Of a stretch of DNA of 32,140 nucleotides, positions 24,240 through 32,140 are shown in pieces. How positions within the stretch are numbered: the stretch's first letter is position 1; every line of letters begins with the position of its first letter. The notes beneath the pieces were generated by a model that did not search any database, was not told the DNA's origin, and saw only the letters and a list, made by a program, of their open reading frames with translations. The stretch spans positions 1 to 32,140 of the forward strand of contig CADEEO010000020.1 of the NCBI GenBank assembly GCA_902826365.1, given 5' to 3'. The position numbers and the translations under genes are program-made. The stretch is from an uncultured Hyphomicrobiales bacterium. Lineage in GTDB: Bacteria > Pseudomonadota > Alphaproteobacteria > Rhizobiales > Aestuariivirgaceae.

Positions 24240-24417
24240 GATTTATTCCATTGATTTGCTTACGCAATTGCTTAGCTGCTTCGGCCGCACTGTTCAACTG
24301 CAAGACTTGTCCGCCCTGCCATAATCACGCCTTTTCAGGAACATGTTGATCGCCCAGATTGCCGGAATTCTTTGCTTCCCGGCGTCCGTGAAACCAGTTA
24401 AGAAAGTGTAACGTGTT

Positions 24418-26706
24418 GTGAGTGATTTGGCTGGGGACGTGGTGAACGCGGCAATTCCAAGAAAAACGGTATTGGGCGTGGGGGCTTTGGTCTCCCGCAG
24501 CGCGTTGCCGATCTGCGCCAGCCTTGCAGCAATGCTTGTGGCGGCTCCCCTCGCCCAGGCCATCGTCAAAAAAGAATTCGTCAACCCGGTGCTGAAAAAG
24601 CCGGCTGCCGGAACGCGCGTCGACGTCGTGGCGGACCGCATTACGTTTGAAGGCAAGAGCAAGGTTGCCACGGCCACGGGAACGGTGAGAATCACCTATG
24701 GGCCCTATACCCTGATTGCCACCAAGGTTGTCTATGACCAGGATGGCGACAGCTTCAAGGCCAATGGGTCGGTGGAGATCCGTGAGCCGAACGGCAATAT
24801 CCTGCAAGCCGAAACCGCCGATCTGCACAACAAGTTCAAGGAAGGCTTTGCCCGGCACCTGCGGGCCCTTCTCACCAATGACGTGACGATCACGGCGGAA
24901 TACGCCAAGCGGCAGGAAGGCGGCATCACGATTTACGAGCACGCGAGCTATACCGCATGCAAGGACTGCTCCACTGATGGCGGCGCGCCGCTTTGGGAAA
25001 TTACAACGACGAAAACGGTTCACGATGAAAAGGCAAAGAACCTCTACCACACCAATCCAACACTCAAAATCGGCGGCGTTCCGGTAGCCTGGCTGCCTTA
25101 TGCGTCGATGCCCGATCCAACTGTCAAGCGCCGCACCGGGTTCCTGCTGCCAAGCTTTGGTTCAGGCAGCACTTATGGCTTCGGCGTGACCACGCCCTTT
25201 TTCTGGGAGCTTGGCCCCAGCGCCGATCTGACCTTCCGCCCCATGTGGACGACAAAGCAAGGTCCTGTGGCCGATGTGGAATTTCGCCAGCGCTTGAATT
25301 CAGGGAGCTATAAGGCCCGCGGCTACGGGGTTTATCAATTAACCGAAGCCACCCGTCCCGGGGACACCAGGTGGCGCGGTGCGCTTACGACATCAGGCGA
25401 TTTCAGCCTGAATGACACTTGGGACTGGGGCTGGGACGGCACCCTTACCAGCGATAAAACCTTCCTCGACAAGTATGATTTCGATGACCGGGACTTGGCC
25501 ACCAGCAAGGTCTATCTGACCGGAATGGACGACCGCAGTTACTTTTCGGCGCAAGCCCTTCATTTTAGAACCCTGTCGCGGGATGAAGATCAGGATGATT
25601 TTCCCCTCGTGCTGCCCTACATTAACTCAGAATACACATTTGACCAGGCGGTGCTTGGGGGCGAATTGAGCTTTGACGTCAGCGCTTACTCGCTATCGCG
25701 CGACGACCCTGGAACTCCCTACGATACAATCAATCATGGCACCGACCAGACCCGCGCCGTCACCAATGTCAATTGGCAGAAGCAAATGACGACAGGCGCC
25801 GGGCAGGTCATTACGCCTTTTGCAAAGATGCGCGGCGACCTCTACATCACCAGCAATGTGCCAGATGGCGCCGGCGGGTTTCAGGATGAGGAAGTAACCG
25901 GGCGCATGCTGCCCTCTGCGGGAGTTGACGTGCGCTGGCCATTTATCGCGTCCACCGATTATGGCCAGAGCATACTGACCCCGGTGTTCCAGGCCATTGC
26001 GGCAACCGACGAGACGGACGAAGAAGAAATTGGCAATGAAGATGCCATCAGCTTGAATTTTGACAACAGCAGCCTGTTTCTGCACGACCGCTTCACGGGC
26101 CAGGATCGCTATGAAGGCGGCACCCGCGCCAATATCGGGCTGCTCTATTCCTTTCTGGCTGACAATGGCGGTTTTGCGCGGGTGAGCCTTGGCGAATCCT
26201 TCCATATTGCCGGCGAGAACAGTTTTAGCCTGGGCTCCGGGCTGGACGGCAGCAAGTCTGATCTGGTCGGCGCCATCGTTTTCCAGCCATGGGACAATCT
26301 CGGCCTTTCTTACCAGGCGCGGGTGGAAGAGGACCTCTCGGGCATCAATGTCCAGGAGGCATTTGCCAATTTCACCATGGACAGGTTTTCAGCCTCGCTC
26401 GGCTACCTCTATCTCCATAACGAGCCCAGCGCCGGCCGCGACGAGACCATCGAGCAGATTGGGAGCGACGCCAGCTTCAGGTTCACCGAGGCGTGGAGCC
26501 TGTTTGGCGGCGTTAAGTATGATCTGGCCGACGCGGTATTTCGAAGCAAAGCAATCGGGATTGCCTTTGACTGCGACTGCATGAGCGCAAAATTGACATA
26601 TTCAGAAACCAACAAAGTAGATGACGGCGACGAAATTGACCGCGCGCTGAAGCTTTCTGTTGAGTTGCGGACCATTGGCCAGACTGGCTATTCCGCGGGC
26701 CTCTGA
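24418..26706 (+). CDS. lptD: LPS-assembly outer-membrane protein LptD
   Basis: A 762-aa outer-membrane beta-barrel that places lipopolysaccharide in the outer leaflet, with LptE as plug. A basic n-region and a hydrophobic segment ending APLAQA (about 14-48) form the signal peptide. The OstA/jelly-roll domain follows (about 66-160: VVADRITFEGKSKVATATGTVRI), then a barrel of alternating aromatic strands. Four Cys match the disulfide-bonded pairs of the family: Cys181 and Cys184, and Cys719 and Cys721. The first start in frame is GTG at 24418, with no strong ribosome site; GTGs further on are possible. The surA gene follows after 11 bases. The neighbours surA, pdxA and rsmA are the standard order. 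Confidence 0.93.
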   Translation: MSDLAGDVVNAAIPRKTVLGVGALVSRSALPICASLAAMLVAAPLAQAIVKKEFVNPVLKKPAAGTRVDVVADRITFEGKSKVATATGTVRITYGPYTLIATKVVYDQDGDSFKANGSVEIREPNGNILQAETADLHNKFKEGFARHLRALLTNDVTITAEYAKRQEGGITIYEHASYTACKDCSTDGGAPLWEITTTKTVHDEKAKNLYHTNPTLKIGGVPVAWLPYASMPDPTVKRRTGFLLPSFGSGSTYGFGVTTPFFWELGPSADLTFRPMWTTKQGPVADVEFRQRLNSGSYKARGYGVYQLTEATRPGDTRWRGALTTSGDFSLNDTWDWGWDGTLTSDKTFLDKYDFDDRDLATSKVYLTGMDDRSYFSAQALHFRTLSRDEDQDDFPLVLPYINSEYTFDQAVLGGELSFDVSAYSLSRDDPGTPYDTINHGTDQTRAVTNVNWQKQMTTGAGQVITPFAKMRGDLYITSNVPDGAGGFQDEEVTGRMLPSAGVDVRWPFIASTDYGQSILTPVFQAIAATDETDEEEIGNEDAISLNFDNSSLFLHDRFTGQDRYEGGTRANIGLLYSFLADNGGFARVSLGESFHIAGENSFSLGSGLDGSKSDLVGAIVFQPWDNLGLSYQARVEEDLSGINVQEAFANFTMDRFSASLGYLYLHNEPSAGRDETIEQIGSDASFRFTEAWSLFGGVKYDLADAVFRSKAIGIAFDCDCMSAKLTYSETNKVDDGDEIDRALKLSVELRTIGQTGYSAGL

Positions 26707-26717
26707 GTGAGACGTTA

Positions 26718-27719
26718 ATGATCAAGAGCATCTATTGTTTGGCGGCCCTGTTGTGTGCGTTGTATTTCCTGGACAGCAACCAGCATTCCGCCCGTGCGGC
26801 CGATCAAGGGGTCGTGGCCACGGTCAACGATATCCCCATTACCAGCTTTGATATTGACCAGAGGCTGCGTCTGCTGGAGATCCTGGGGCAAAAGCTGGAA
26901 ACAAGCGATGCCCGCAAGAAGGCGCTGCACATGATGATCGACGAGGTCATCAAGATCGCCGAGGGCACAAAATATAAAGTCAATGCCACCGATAAGGAAA
27001 TTGATGCCCAGATGGCGCGTGTCGCCAAGGGGCTGCAGACGGACGTGGCGGGGCTCCGCTCCAAGCTCGACTCGCAAGGAATTGCCATAGCCTCGCTGAG
27101 GCAATATGCGGCTGCGCAAATTTCCTTTGCAAGGATTCTGAAAGGAAAATACCAGCTCAAGATCACGGTGGAGCCCGGCGAAGTCGACAGAAAATATGCC
27201 GAAGTAAAGCAGGACCTGGAAAAAAAGGTCAGCGCCATGATGAACGATCCGCGCATGAAGGCGGTGCAAGTCTACACCATTCTTGAAATCGATTTGCCGG
27301 TTGAGGGCGACGATTCCATGCTCCTGCAGGCGCGTGCCGTTGACGCCGTCCAGCTCATCAGGAATTTCAAGGGATGCGGCACGGCGCGCGCGGCGGCTTC
27401 GGGAATTTTCAACGTCAGGATCGGAAAGCCGATTGATGCGATTGCGGCTAAAATCCCCAAACCGATGAGGCAGGCCCTGGACAAGGTCGGGCCGGGAAAA
27501 GCCATGGGGCCGGCACGCGGGCGGAAAGGAATTCAAGTCATCGGCTTCTGCAGCAAGCGCACTGTCCAACCGCCGAAGCCAAAATATGAAATGCCTACGC
27601 GCGAGCAAGTTGAAGCCGCCGTATCGAACGAGAAGTACGACGCCGCGGAAGAAAAATACATGAAAATCCTGCGCAAGAATAATCTGATCGAATATAAAGA
27701 CCCAAGCTACGCGCCTTAA
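26718..27719 (+). CDS. surA: SurA-like periplasmic chaperone / peptidyl-prolyl isomerase
   Basis: A 333-aa exported protein with a signal peptide ending SARA (about 27). The SurA N-terminal chaperone domain is clear: GVVATVNDIPITSFDIDQRLRLL, then ALHMMIDEVIKI and a helical region to about 150. The parvulin part (about 170-280) is divergent, and the usual HI(L/V)...A motifs are hard to see; a Cys pair (FKGCGTAR and GFCSKR) is present, so isomerase activity is uncertain. It should escort barrel proteins such as LptD, encoded 11 bases upstream. The gene ends 3 bases before pdxA. The symbol is given for synteny and the chaperone domain. Confidence 0.82.
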   Translation: MIKSIYCLAALLCALYFLDSNQHSARAADQGVVATVNDIPITSFDIDQRLRLLEILGQKLETSDARKKALHMMIDEVIKIAEGTKYKVNATDKEIDAQMARVAKGLQTDVAGLRSKLDSQGIAIASLRQYAAAQISFARILKGKYQLKITVEPGEVDRKYAEVKQDLEKKVSAMMNDPRMKAVQVYTILEIDLPVEGDDSMLLQARAVDAVQLIRNFKGCGTARAAASGIFNVRIGKPIDAIAAKIPKPMRQALDKVGPGKAMGPARGRKGIQVIGFCSKRTVQPPKPKYEMPTREQVEAAVSNEKYDAAEEKYMKILRKNNLIEYKDPSYAP

Positions 27720-27722
27720 ACC

Positions 27723-28748
27723 ATGAGGCTCTCCGCATCAGACCTCAATTCCATTGCCCTCACATCCGGCGAGCCTGCAGGCATTGCGCCAGAGATCACC
27801 GCCAAGGCATGGCTGACATTGCGCGATACAAGTGCTGCCGCATTTTTCCTGATCGGCGATGACGATTACTTCAGCAGCCGCGCAGCCGTTGCGGGTGTTT
27901 CAATTGCCACAGCAAAAATTTCTGCGCCCCATGAAGCGCATGGAATTTTCCCTACGGCCTTGCCCGTTCTGCACCGGCCTCTCGCGGCTCATCCCAAACC
28001 CGGCGTTATCGATCCGGCTACGGCAAAGGGCGTAATCGCCGCCATCGACGAGGGCGTTGATCTCGTCATGTCCGGCAAGGCGGCGGCCCTTGTCACCAAT
28101 CCCATCCAGAAAGAAGCGCTTTATTCCGCCGGCTTCAGGCACCAGGGCCATACGGACTATCTGGCATCGCTTGCCAGCAAGACGGGCCATAAATCCCACG
28201 AAGTCATGATGCTCGTGGCGCGGGATCTGCGCACCGTTCCGCTGACGGTTCACATTCCTCTCAAGGAGGTTCCGGCGGCTCTCAGCGCGGACATGATCGT
28301 CACCCAGGCCCATGTCGTGGCCCGTGACCTGCAGAAGTATTTTGGCATCATGGGGCCACGCCTTGCTTTCACCGGGCTTAACCCGCATGCGGGTGAAAAT
28401 GGCGCCATGGGACGGGAGGAACAGACGATCATCATCCCGGCGATAAACCAGTTGCGCGCCGAAGGGCTGGCGGTTGCGGGGCCGCTGCCGGCGGACACGG
28501 CGTTCCATGAAGAAGCCCGGGCAAACTACGATGTCATTCTCTGCATGTATCATGACCAGGCGCTGATCCCGGTGAAGACGCTGGATTTTCATGGCGGGGT
28601 GAATGTCACCCTGGGCCTGCCCTTCATCCGCACCTCGCCGGACCATGGCACGGCGCTTGGCATTGCCGGCACGGGAAAGGCCAATCCGCAAAGCCTCATT
28701 GCGGCGCTCAAGCTGGCAGGTGAAATGGCGGCCCATGTCGGCCGCTGA
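27723..28748 (+). CDS. pdxA: 4-hydroxythreonine-4-phosphate dehydrogenase
   Basis: A 341-aa enzyme that oxidises 4-phosphohydroxy-L-threonine in pyridoxal 5'-phosphate biosynthesis, using NAD+ and a divalent metal. The metal ligands expected from E. coli PdxA (His166, His211, His266) appear as His177 (VHIPL), His222 (NPHAGE) and His277 (YHDQALIP), with the same spacing. GEPAGIAPE near the N-terminus and [17 protein letters not shown] near the C-terminus are also conserved. It starts 3 bases after surA and its end overlaps the rsmA start by 14 bases, so the four genes from lptD form one operon. Confidence 0.96.
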   Translation: MRLSASDLNSIALTSGEPAGIAPEITAKAWLTLRDTSAAAFFLIGDDDYFSSRAAVAGVSIATAKISAPHEAHGIFPTALPVLHRPLAAHPKPGVIDPATAKGVIAAIDEGVDLVMSGKAAALVTNPIQKEALYSAGFRHQGHTDYLASLASKTGHKSHEVMMLVARDLRTVPLTVHIPLKEVPAALSADMIVTQAHVVARDLQKYFGIMGPRLAFTGLNPHAGENGAMGREEQTIIIPAINQLRAEGLAVAGPLPADTAFHEEARANYDVILCMYHDQALIPVKTLDFHGGVNVTLGLPFIRTSPDHGTALGIAGTGKANPQSLIAALKLAGEMAAHVGR

Positions 28749-29580
28749 AGACGGGCTGCCGCCGCTTCGCGACGTCATCGCGCGCTATGATCTGGGCGCA
28801 AGGAAAAGCCTGGGGCAGAATTTCCTTTTTGACTTGAACCTCACCCGCAGGATTGCGCGCAGTGCGGCACCCCTGGATGGTTTCACCATTATTGAAGTTG
28901 GCCCCGGCCCCGGCGGGCTGACGCGGGCGCTTCTGATGGAAGGGGCAACCCGCGTTGTCGCCATTGAGCGGGATGCGCGGACCCTGCCCGCTTTGGCTGA
29001 AATTTCCGCGGCCTATCCCGGCAGGCTTTCGGTCATTGCCGATGATGCGCTTGCCATGGATTGGCCCGCGGTAGTTTCAGGCCCGGCAAAAATTGTCGCC
29101 AACCTGCCCTATAATGTAGCCACCGCCCTGCTCACCGGCTGGCTGACGCAAGGCACCTGGCCGCCATGGTTTTCGTCCCTCACGCTGATGTTTCAGAAGG
29201 AAGTGGCGGAACGCATTGTGGCCAAACCGGGCGGCAAGGATTACGGCAGGCTGTCCGTGCTGTGCCAGTGGCGCTGCGAAGCAAAGAAGCTTTTCGACGT
29301 CAACCGCAGCGCCTTCACGCCGGCGCCCAAAGTCACCTCCAGCATTGTTCAGCTTGTTCCCCGGCAGTCCTTTGAAGTTTCCTGTGAGGTGAATGACCTT
29401 GAGAAAGTGACAGCGGCGGCTTTCGGGCAGAGGCGAAAGATGCTGCGTTCAAGCCTGCGCGGGGCGTTTGAAACACCGGAAACCATTCTCAGTGAACTGG
29501 GCATCAATCCGGAACTGCGGGCCGAGCAGCTTGCAGTGAATGATTTTGCGCGATTGGCCAAGGTGTTCGGAGAACGGTGA
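28735..29580 (+). CDS. rsmA: 16S rRNA dimethyladenosine transferase (KsgA)
   Basis: A 281-aa enzyme that dimethylates two adjacent adenines near the 3' end of 16S rRNA (A1518/A1519 in E. coli numbering) during ribosome maturation. [12 protein letters not shown] begins the family fold; the S-adenosylmethionine motif is IEVGPGPGG (53-61) and the catalytic motif is NLPYN (123-127). SVLCQWRC and FTPAPKVTS are also typical. The ATG at 28735, inside the last codons of pdxA, is chosen because the longer frame from 28603 is simply out-of-frame pdxA sequence. A 14-base overlap with pdxA suggests coupled translation. A clover-leaf repeat follows the stop. Confidence 0.96.
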   Translation: MSAAEDGLPPLRDVIARYDLGARKSLGQNFLFDLNLTRRIARSAAPLDGFTIIEVGPGPGGLTRALLMEGATRVVAIERDARTLPALAEISAAYPGRLSVIADDALAMDWPAVVSGPAKIVANLPYNVATALLTGWLTQGTWPPWFSSLTLMFQKEVAERIVAKPGGKDYGRLSVLCQWRCEAKKLFDVNRSAFTPAPKVTSSIVQLVPRQSFEVSCEVNDLEKVTAAAFGQRRKMLRSSLRGAFETPETILSELGINPELRAEQLAVNDFARLAKVFGER

Positions 29581-29591
29581 TTCCAAATAAA

Positions 29592-29690
29592 TTGTCATCC
29601 CCGCACTTGTTGCGGGGACCCATTTGTCAAGCCGCTCTGGCATCTGGAAATCTGCGCCATGGGTCGCCGGAATAAATCCGGCGATGACAA
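29592..29690. repeat. Clover-leaf palindromic repeat element (99 bases)
   Basis: Nested inverted repeats fill the gap between rsmA and gmk. The outer stem is TTGTCATC (29592-29599) with GATGACAA (29683-29690). Inside are hairpin 1, CCCCGCA (29599-29605) with TGCGGGG (29611-29617); an inner stem, ACCCAT (29618-29623) with ATGGGT (29659-29664); and hairpin 2, CGCCGGA (29665-29671) with TCCGGCG (29677-29683). The parts tile almost without gaps, giving a clover-leaf. I recall similar tgtcatcc...ggatgaca palindromes scattered between genes in alphaproteobacterial genomes. It could be a REP/MITE-like element or a transcript-end structure. Confidence 0.75.
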
Positions 29691-29699
29691 GATTGAAGG

Positions 29700-30341
29700 T
29701 CACAGCCCTTTGGTCAAACCTCGCACGAATTCCGTCAACCCCTCGCGCCGCCGCCGCCGCAGCCTCTCGGCGGTCAGGATGGCGGTTACCTGCGCATGTG
29801 AATCTTCAAGCTCGTCATTCACAATCACATAGTCATATTCCGCCCAGTGGCTTATTTCGTTTGAGGCTTCCGCCATGCGCTTGGCAACGACGGTGGAGGA
29901 ATCCTGGGCGCGGTTGATGAGGCGGTTCTGCAATTCATCCGACGAAGGCGGCAGGATGAATATGCGCACCAGGTCTTCCTTCATCACCTGGGCGATTTGC
30001 TGGGTGCCCTGCCAGTCAATGTCAAACAGCACATCGCGGCCTTTGGCCAATGCTTCATCCACAGGCTTGCGCGGCGTGCCATAGTAATTGCCGAAGACTT
30101 CGGCCCATTCCAGCAGTTCCTTCCGGTCGCGCATCTGGGCAAAGCGGTCCTTGCTGATGAAGTGATAGTCCTTGCCATCGGTTTCGCCAGGGCGCGAAGG
30201 GCGGGTTGTGACCGACACGGACATGGTGACATTCTTGTCCGCAGCCAGGAGCTTGCGCGACAGCGTCGTCTTGCCGGCGCCGGAGGGCGAGGACATGACG
30301 AGCAGCAGGCCCCTCCGGGCAATCTCGGTTTTCTTGACCAT
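29700..30341 (-). CDS. gmk: Guanylate kinase
   Basis: A 213-aa enzyme that phosphorylates GMP to GDP. The P-loop SSPSGAGKTT is at 17-26, the GMP-binding segment SVTTRPSRPGETDGKDYHFIS at about 43-63, and WAEVFGNYYGTP and FDIDWQGTQQI follow. Length fits. I chose the ATG at 30341, one base after the yicC stop, over an in-frame TTG at 30350 that would lie inside yicC. The very tight junction suggests coupled translation with yicC, an order common in alphaproteobacteria. Confidence 0.96.
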   Translation of the reverse strand: MVKKTEIARRGLLLVMSSPSGAGKTTLSRKLLAADKNVTMSVSVTTRPSRPGETDGKDYHFISKDRFAQMRDRKELLEWAEVFGNYYGTPRKPVDEALAKGRDVLFDIDWQGTQQIAQVMKEDLVRIFILPPSSDELQNRLINRAQDSSTVVAKRMAEASNEISHWAEYDYVIVNDELEDSHAQVTAILTAERLRRRRREGLTEFVRGLTKGL

Positions 30342-30342
30342 C

Positions 30343-31230
30343 TTACTCAATGTTTTGCACCTGTTCGCGCATCTGATCGATGACTGTTTTCAGCTCAAGG
30401 CCAATGGCGGTCAAGGTCTTGTCGAGAGCCTTGGAGCACAGCGTGTTGGCTTCACGGTTGAATTCCTGGGCGAGAAAATCAAATTTCCGGCCTGCTGGTT
30501 CGGGCGAGGCGATCAGGGCGCGGGCGGCTTCCAAATGGGCAAACAGGCGGTCCAGCTCCTCCTGAATGTCGGCGCGGGTGGCGATCAGGATCGCCTCCTG
30601 ATGCAGCCGGTCCTTGTCAAAGCCGGCGCCCGTATCCAGCAGCTTGGCGATTTGCTCCTGCAAGCGCTGCCTTATGGCTTCCACCGACCTTGCCGGGCAA
30701 TCACGGGCGGCTATGACGAGGCCCTCGATCTTTGCAAGCTGGGCTGAAATCACGGTAGAAAGCCTGGCTCCTTCGGCCCGCCTTGCGGCGTCGAGGGCGA
30801 CAGCCGCCTGCTCCAGCGAGCTTGAAACATCGGCCAGGCGGGCGGCAATCTCGGCCTCGGTCTGGGTGGGCTGGACCACCTCCAAAACACCGCGCAGGCC
30901 CATAAGGTCCACGGCGCTGAGCGGCACGCCGCCGATGCGGTCGCGCAATCTTTCGGCAATGGCGAGGACCTGCTCCAGAACGGCCTCGTTCACGACAATG
31001 GCTTCCCGCGAAACGCTGCCGCTGGTGGTCAGCGTTACCTGCAGGTTTCCGCGCTTGATGTGTTGCGCCAGGGTGCTGCGGGCGGTAGCCTCAAGGCTCT
31101 CAAAACCTGAAGGCAAGCGGCAGCGCAAATCCAGCGCCTTGCCGTTCACGCTCTTGATTTCCCATTGCCAGTGCAGGCCATCCTTTTCGCCCGAGCTTTG
31201 TGCAAACCCCGTCATGCTCGAAAGCGCCAT
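30343..31230 (-). CDS. yicC: YicC/YloC-family endoribonuclease
   Basis: A 295-aa cytosolic protein of the YicC family. SSMTGFAQSSGE is the invariant N-terminus, WEIKSVNGKALDLRCRLP follows, and the C-terminal RKFDFLAQEFNREANTLCSKA is the DUF1732 signature. E. coli YicC is an endoribonuclease reported to cut small RNAs such as RyhB; YloC in Bacillus is related. Its role here is inferred. GGGGA lies 5 bases before the ATG at 31230. It is the first gene of a pair with gmk. Confidence 0.92.
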   Translation of the reverse strand: MALSSMTGFAQSSGEKDGLHWQWEIKSVNGKALDLRCRLPSGFESLEATARSTLAQHIKRGNLQVTLTTSGSVSREAIVVNEAVLEQVLAIAERLRDRIGGVPLSAVDLMGLRGVLEVVQPTQTEAEIAARLADVSSSLEQAAVALDAARRAEGARLSTVISAQLAKIEGLVIAARDCPARSVEAIRQRLQEQIAKLLDTGAGFDKDRLHQEAILIATRADIQEELDRLFAHLEAARALIASPEPAGRKFDFLAQEFNREANTLCSKALDKTLTAIGLELKTVIDQMREQVQNIE

Positions 31231-31323
31231 ATGGTCCCCGTTGCCAGAATCAATCTGTGGAAAGTCTAACAGGAGGCTGGCCCCTACTCCACTTTAGTCC
31301 TCGCCAGCGCCCCATTTGGCCTT

Positions 31324-31352
31324 GTATTATGCGCTATTCCACCCCTCAGCAA
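31324..31352 (-). promoter_or_regulatory. Candidate yicC-gmk promoter
   Basis: On the minus strand TTGCTG (31352-31347) and TAATAC (31329-31324) are 17 bases apart, giving a leader of about 90 bases before yicC. The same bases read on the plus strand contain TATTAT (31325-31330), a possible -10 box for the epimerase gene, so divergent promoters may overlap here. Confidence 0.3.
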
Positions 31353-31362
31353 AGGATAATCC

Positions 31363-32140
31363 ATGGGCAAGCGCATTGTTTTTACGGGCGGTTCGGGCAA
31401 GGCGGGGCGGCATGTTGTGCCGTGGCTAAAGGCCAAGGGCCATGAGATACTCAACCTTGACCTCAAGCCGCTGGATTGCCCGGAGGTGAACACACTGATT
31501 ACAAATGTCACCAAAAGCGGAGAGGTTTTCAATGCGCTGTCCATGCATTTTGACTTTGGCGGCTATGACACGGGAAAAGGGCCAGCCAAGATAGATGCGG
31601 TGGTTCATTTTGCCGCGATCCCACGGGTTTTGATCCAGCCTGACAATGTCACTTATTCAGAGAATGTGATCAGCACCTACAATGTCATTGAGGCCGCCAT
31701 GAAGCTTGGCATCCGCAAGGTCATCATTGCCTCGAGCGAGACGACCTACGGCGTGTGTTTTGCCGAGGGCGACAAGGACTATCACCACTTCCCCCTGGAG
31801 GAAGATTACGACAGCGACCCCATGGACAGCTATGGATTGTCCAAGGTGATCAACGAAAAAACGGCGCGGGCCTTCGCCATGCGGTTTGGCGCCGACATTT
31901 ATGCGCTTCGCATCGGCAATGTCATCGAGCCCCATGAGTATGAGCGTTTTCCGGGGTTCATGGCCGATCCCCTGTCGCGCAAGCGCAATGCCTGGAGCTA
32001 CATAGACGCGCGCGACCTCGGCCAGATCGTCCATCTCTGTTTGGAAAAAGACGGAATGGGTTACCAGGTTTTCAACGCGGTAAACGATACCATCACGGCG
32101 CGGGAAGACACGGAAGGATTTCTCAAGCGCTGGTGCCCCA
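31363..32140 (+). CDS. NAD-dependent epimerase/dehydratase family protein (C-terminus beyond the window)
   Basis: An extended short-chain dehydrogenase, 259 residues visible before the window ends. The NAD-binding Rossmann motif is TGGSGKAGRHV (8-18), then DLKPLD, HFAAIP, and the catalytic pattern SSETTYG with YGLSK (Tyr-x3-Lys). RIGNVIEP and WSYIDARDLGQIVHLCLE are typical of sugar epimerases, dehydratases and uronate dehydrogenase-like enzymes. The substrate cannot be set from sequence. AAAGGA lies 6 bases before the ATG. It is divergent from yicC. Confidence 0.88.
   Translation, partial: MGKRIVFTGGSGKAGRHVVPWLKAKGHEILNLDLKPLDCPEVNTLITNVTKSGEVFNALSMHFDFGGYDTGKGPAKIDAVVHFAAIPRVLIQPDNVTYSENVISTYNVIEAAMKLGIRKVIIASSETTYGVCFAEGDKDYHHFPLEEDYDSDPMDSYGLSKVINEKTARAFAMRFGADIYALRIGNVIEPHEYERFPGFMADPLSRKRNAWSYIDARDLGQIVHLCLEKDGMGYQVFNAVNDTITAREDTEGFLKRWCP

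Noticed and set aside
24240-24417. Remnant of lptG before lptD
   Set aside because: A short frame (MLIAQIAGILCF...) is hydrophobic but ends after about 22 residues and shows no LptG motif.

Overview
This window looks like ordinary chromosome from an alphaproteobacterium, most likely of the Hyphomicrobiales/Rhizobiales type. The evidence is high GC, alphaproteobacterial-type proteins, and the conserved envelope/maintenance block lptD-surA-pdxA-rsmA facing gmk-yicC, with pepA divergent from lptD. I see no phage, plasmid, IS element, CRISPR array, tRNA or rRNA. Coding density is very high and no gene-free stretch exceeds 200 bases.

Layout. 1-3.6 kb: small exported or membrane orphans around a large dimethylglycine/sarcosine-dehydrogenase-type FAD/folate enzyme. 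3.8-6.0 kb: two membrane proteins (EamA-type exporter, LtrA-like protein). 6.0-7.6 kb, minus strand: ndk, a VUT/YhhQ-type transporter and a protein combining a ferredoxin-like domain with two CDGSH iron-sulfur domains. 7.7-9.5 kb: an exported OmpA-family protein with four degenerate repeats. 9.7-12.5 kb: a polar amino-acid ABC importer (binding protein, internal terminator, permease, ATPase). 12.6 kb: a small exported orphan. 12.9-15.6 kb: PEP carboxylase. 15.7-20.0 kb, plus strand: an ABC-F ATPase, nhaD and nhaA in a tightly overlapped operon. 20.0-24.2 kb: holC and pepA on the minus strand, separated by a cysteine-rich exported protein and a divergent ene-reductase/HxlR pair with a clear operator-like palindrome. 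24.4-29.6 kb: lptD-surA-pdxA-rsmA. 29.7-31.2 kb, minus strand: yicC-gmk. 31.4 kb to the end: a truncated NAD-dependent epimerase.

How the genes fit together. Outer-membrane building is represented by LptD and SurA, and cell-wall anchoring by the OmpA-type protein. Sodium/proton homeostasis is represented by NhaD and NhaA, co-expressed with an ABC-F ATPase. Electrophile or quinone stress is represented by the ene-reductase and its HxlR regulator. Anaplerosis (ppc), nucleotide balance (ndk, gmk), replication (holC), vitamin B6 (pdxA) and ribosome maturation (rsmA) are housekeeping.

Structural pattern. Of eight convergent gene pairs, six have stop codons that overlap or lie at most 7 bases apart. 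The only two longer convergent gaps each hold a palindromic element, one of which folds as a clover-leaf. No obviously new multi-gene system is present. The best leads are the repeat-bearing OmpA protein, the clover-leaf repeat, the HxlR/ene-reductase module between holC and pepA, the three-cluster iron-sulfur protein, and the absence of lptF/lptG beside lptD.
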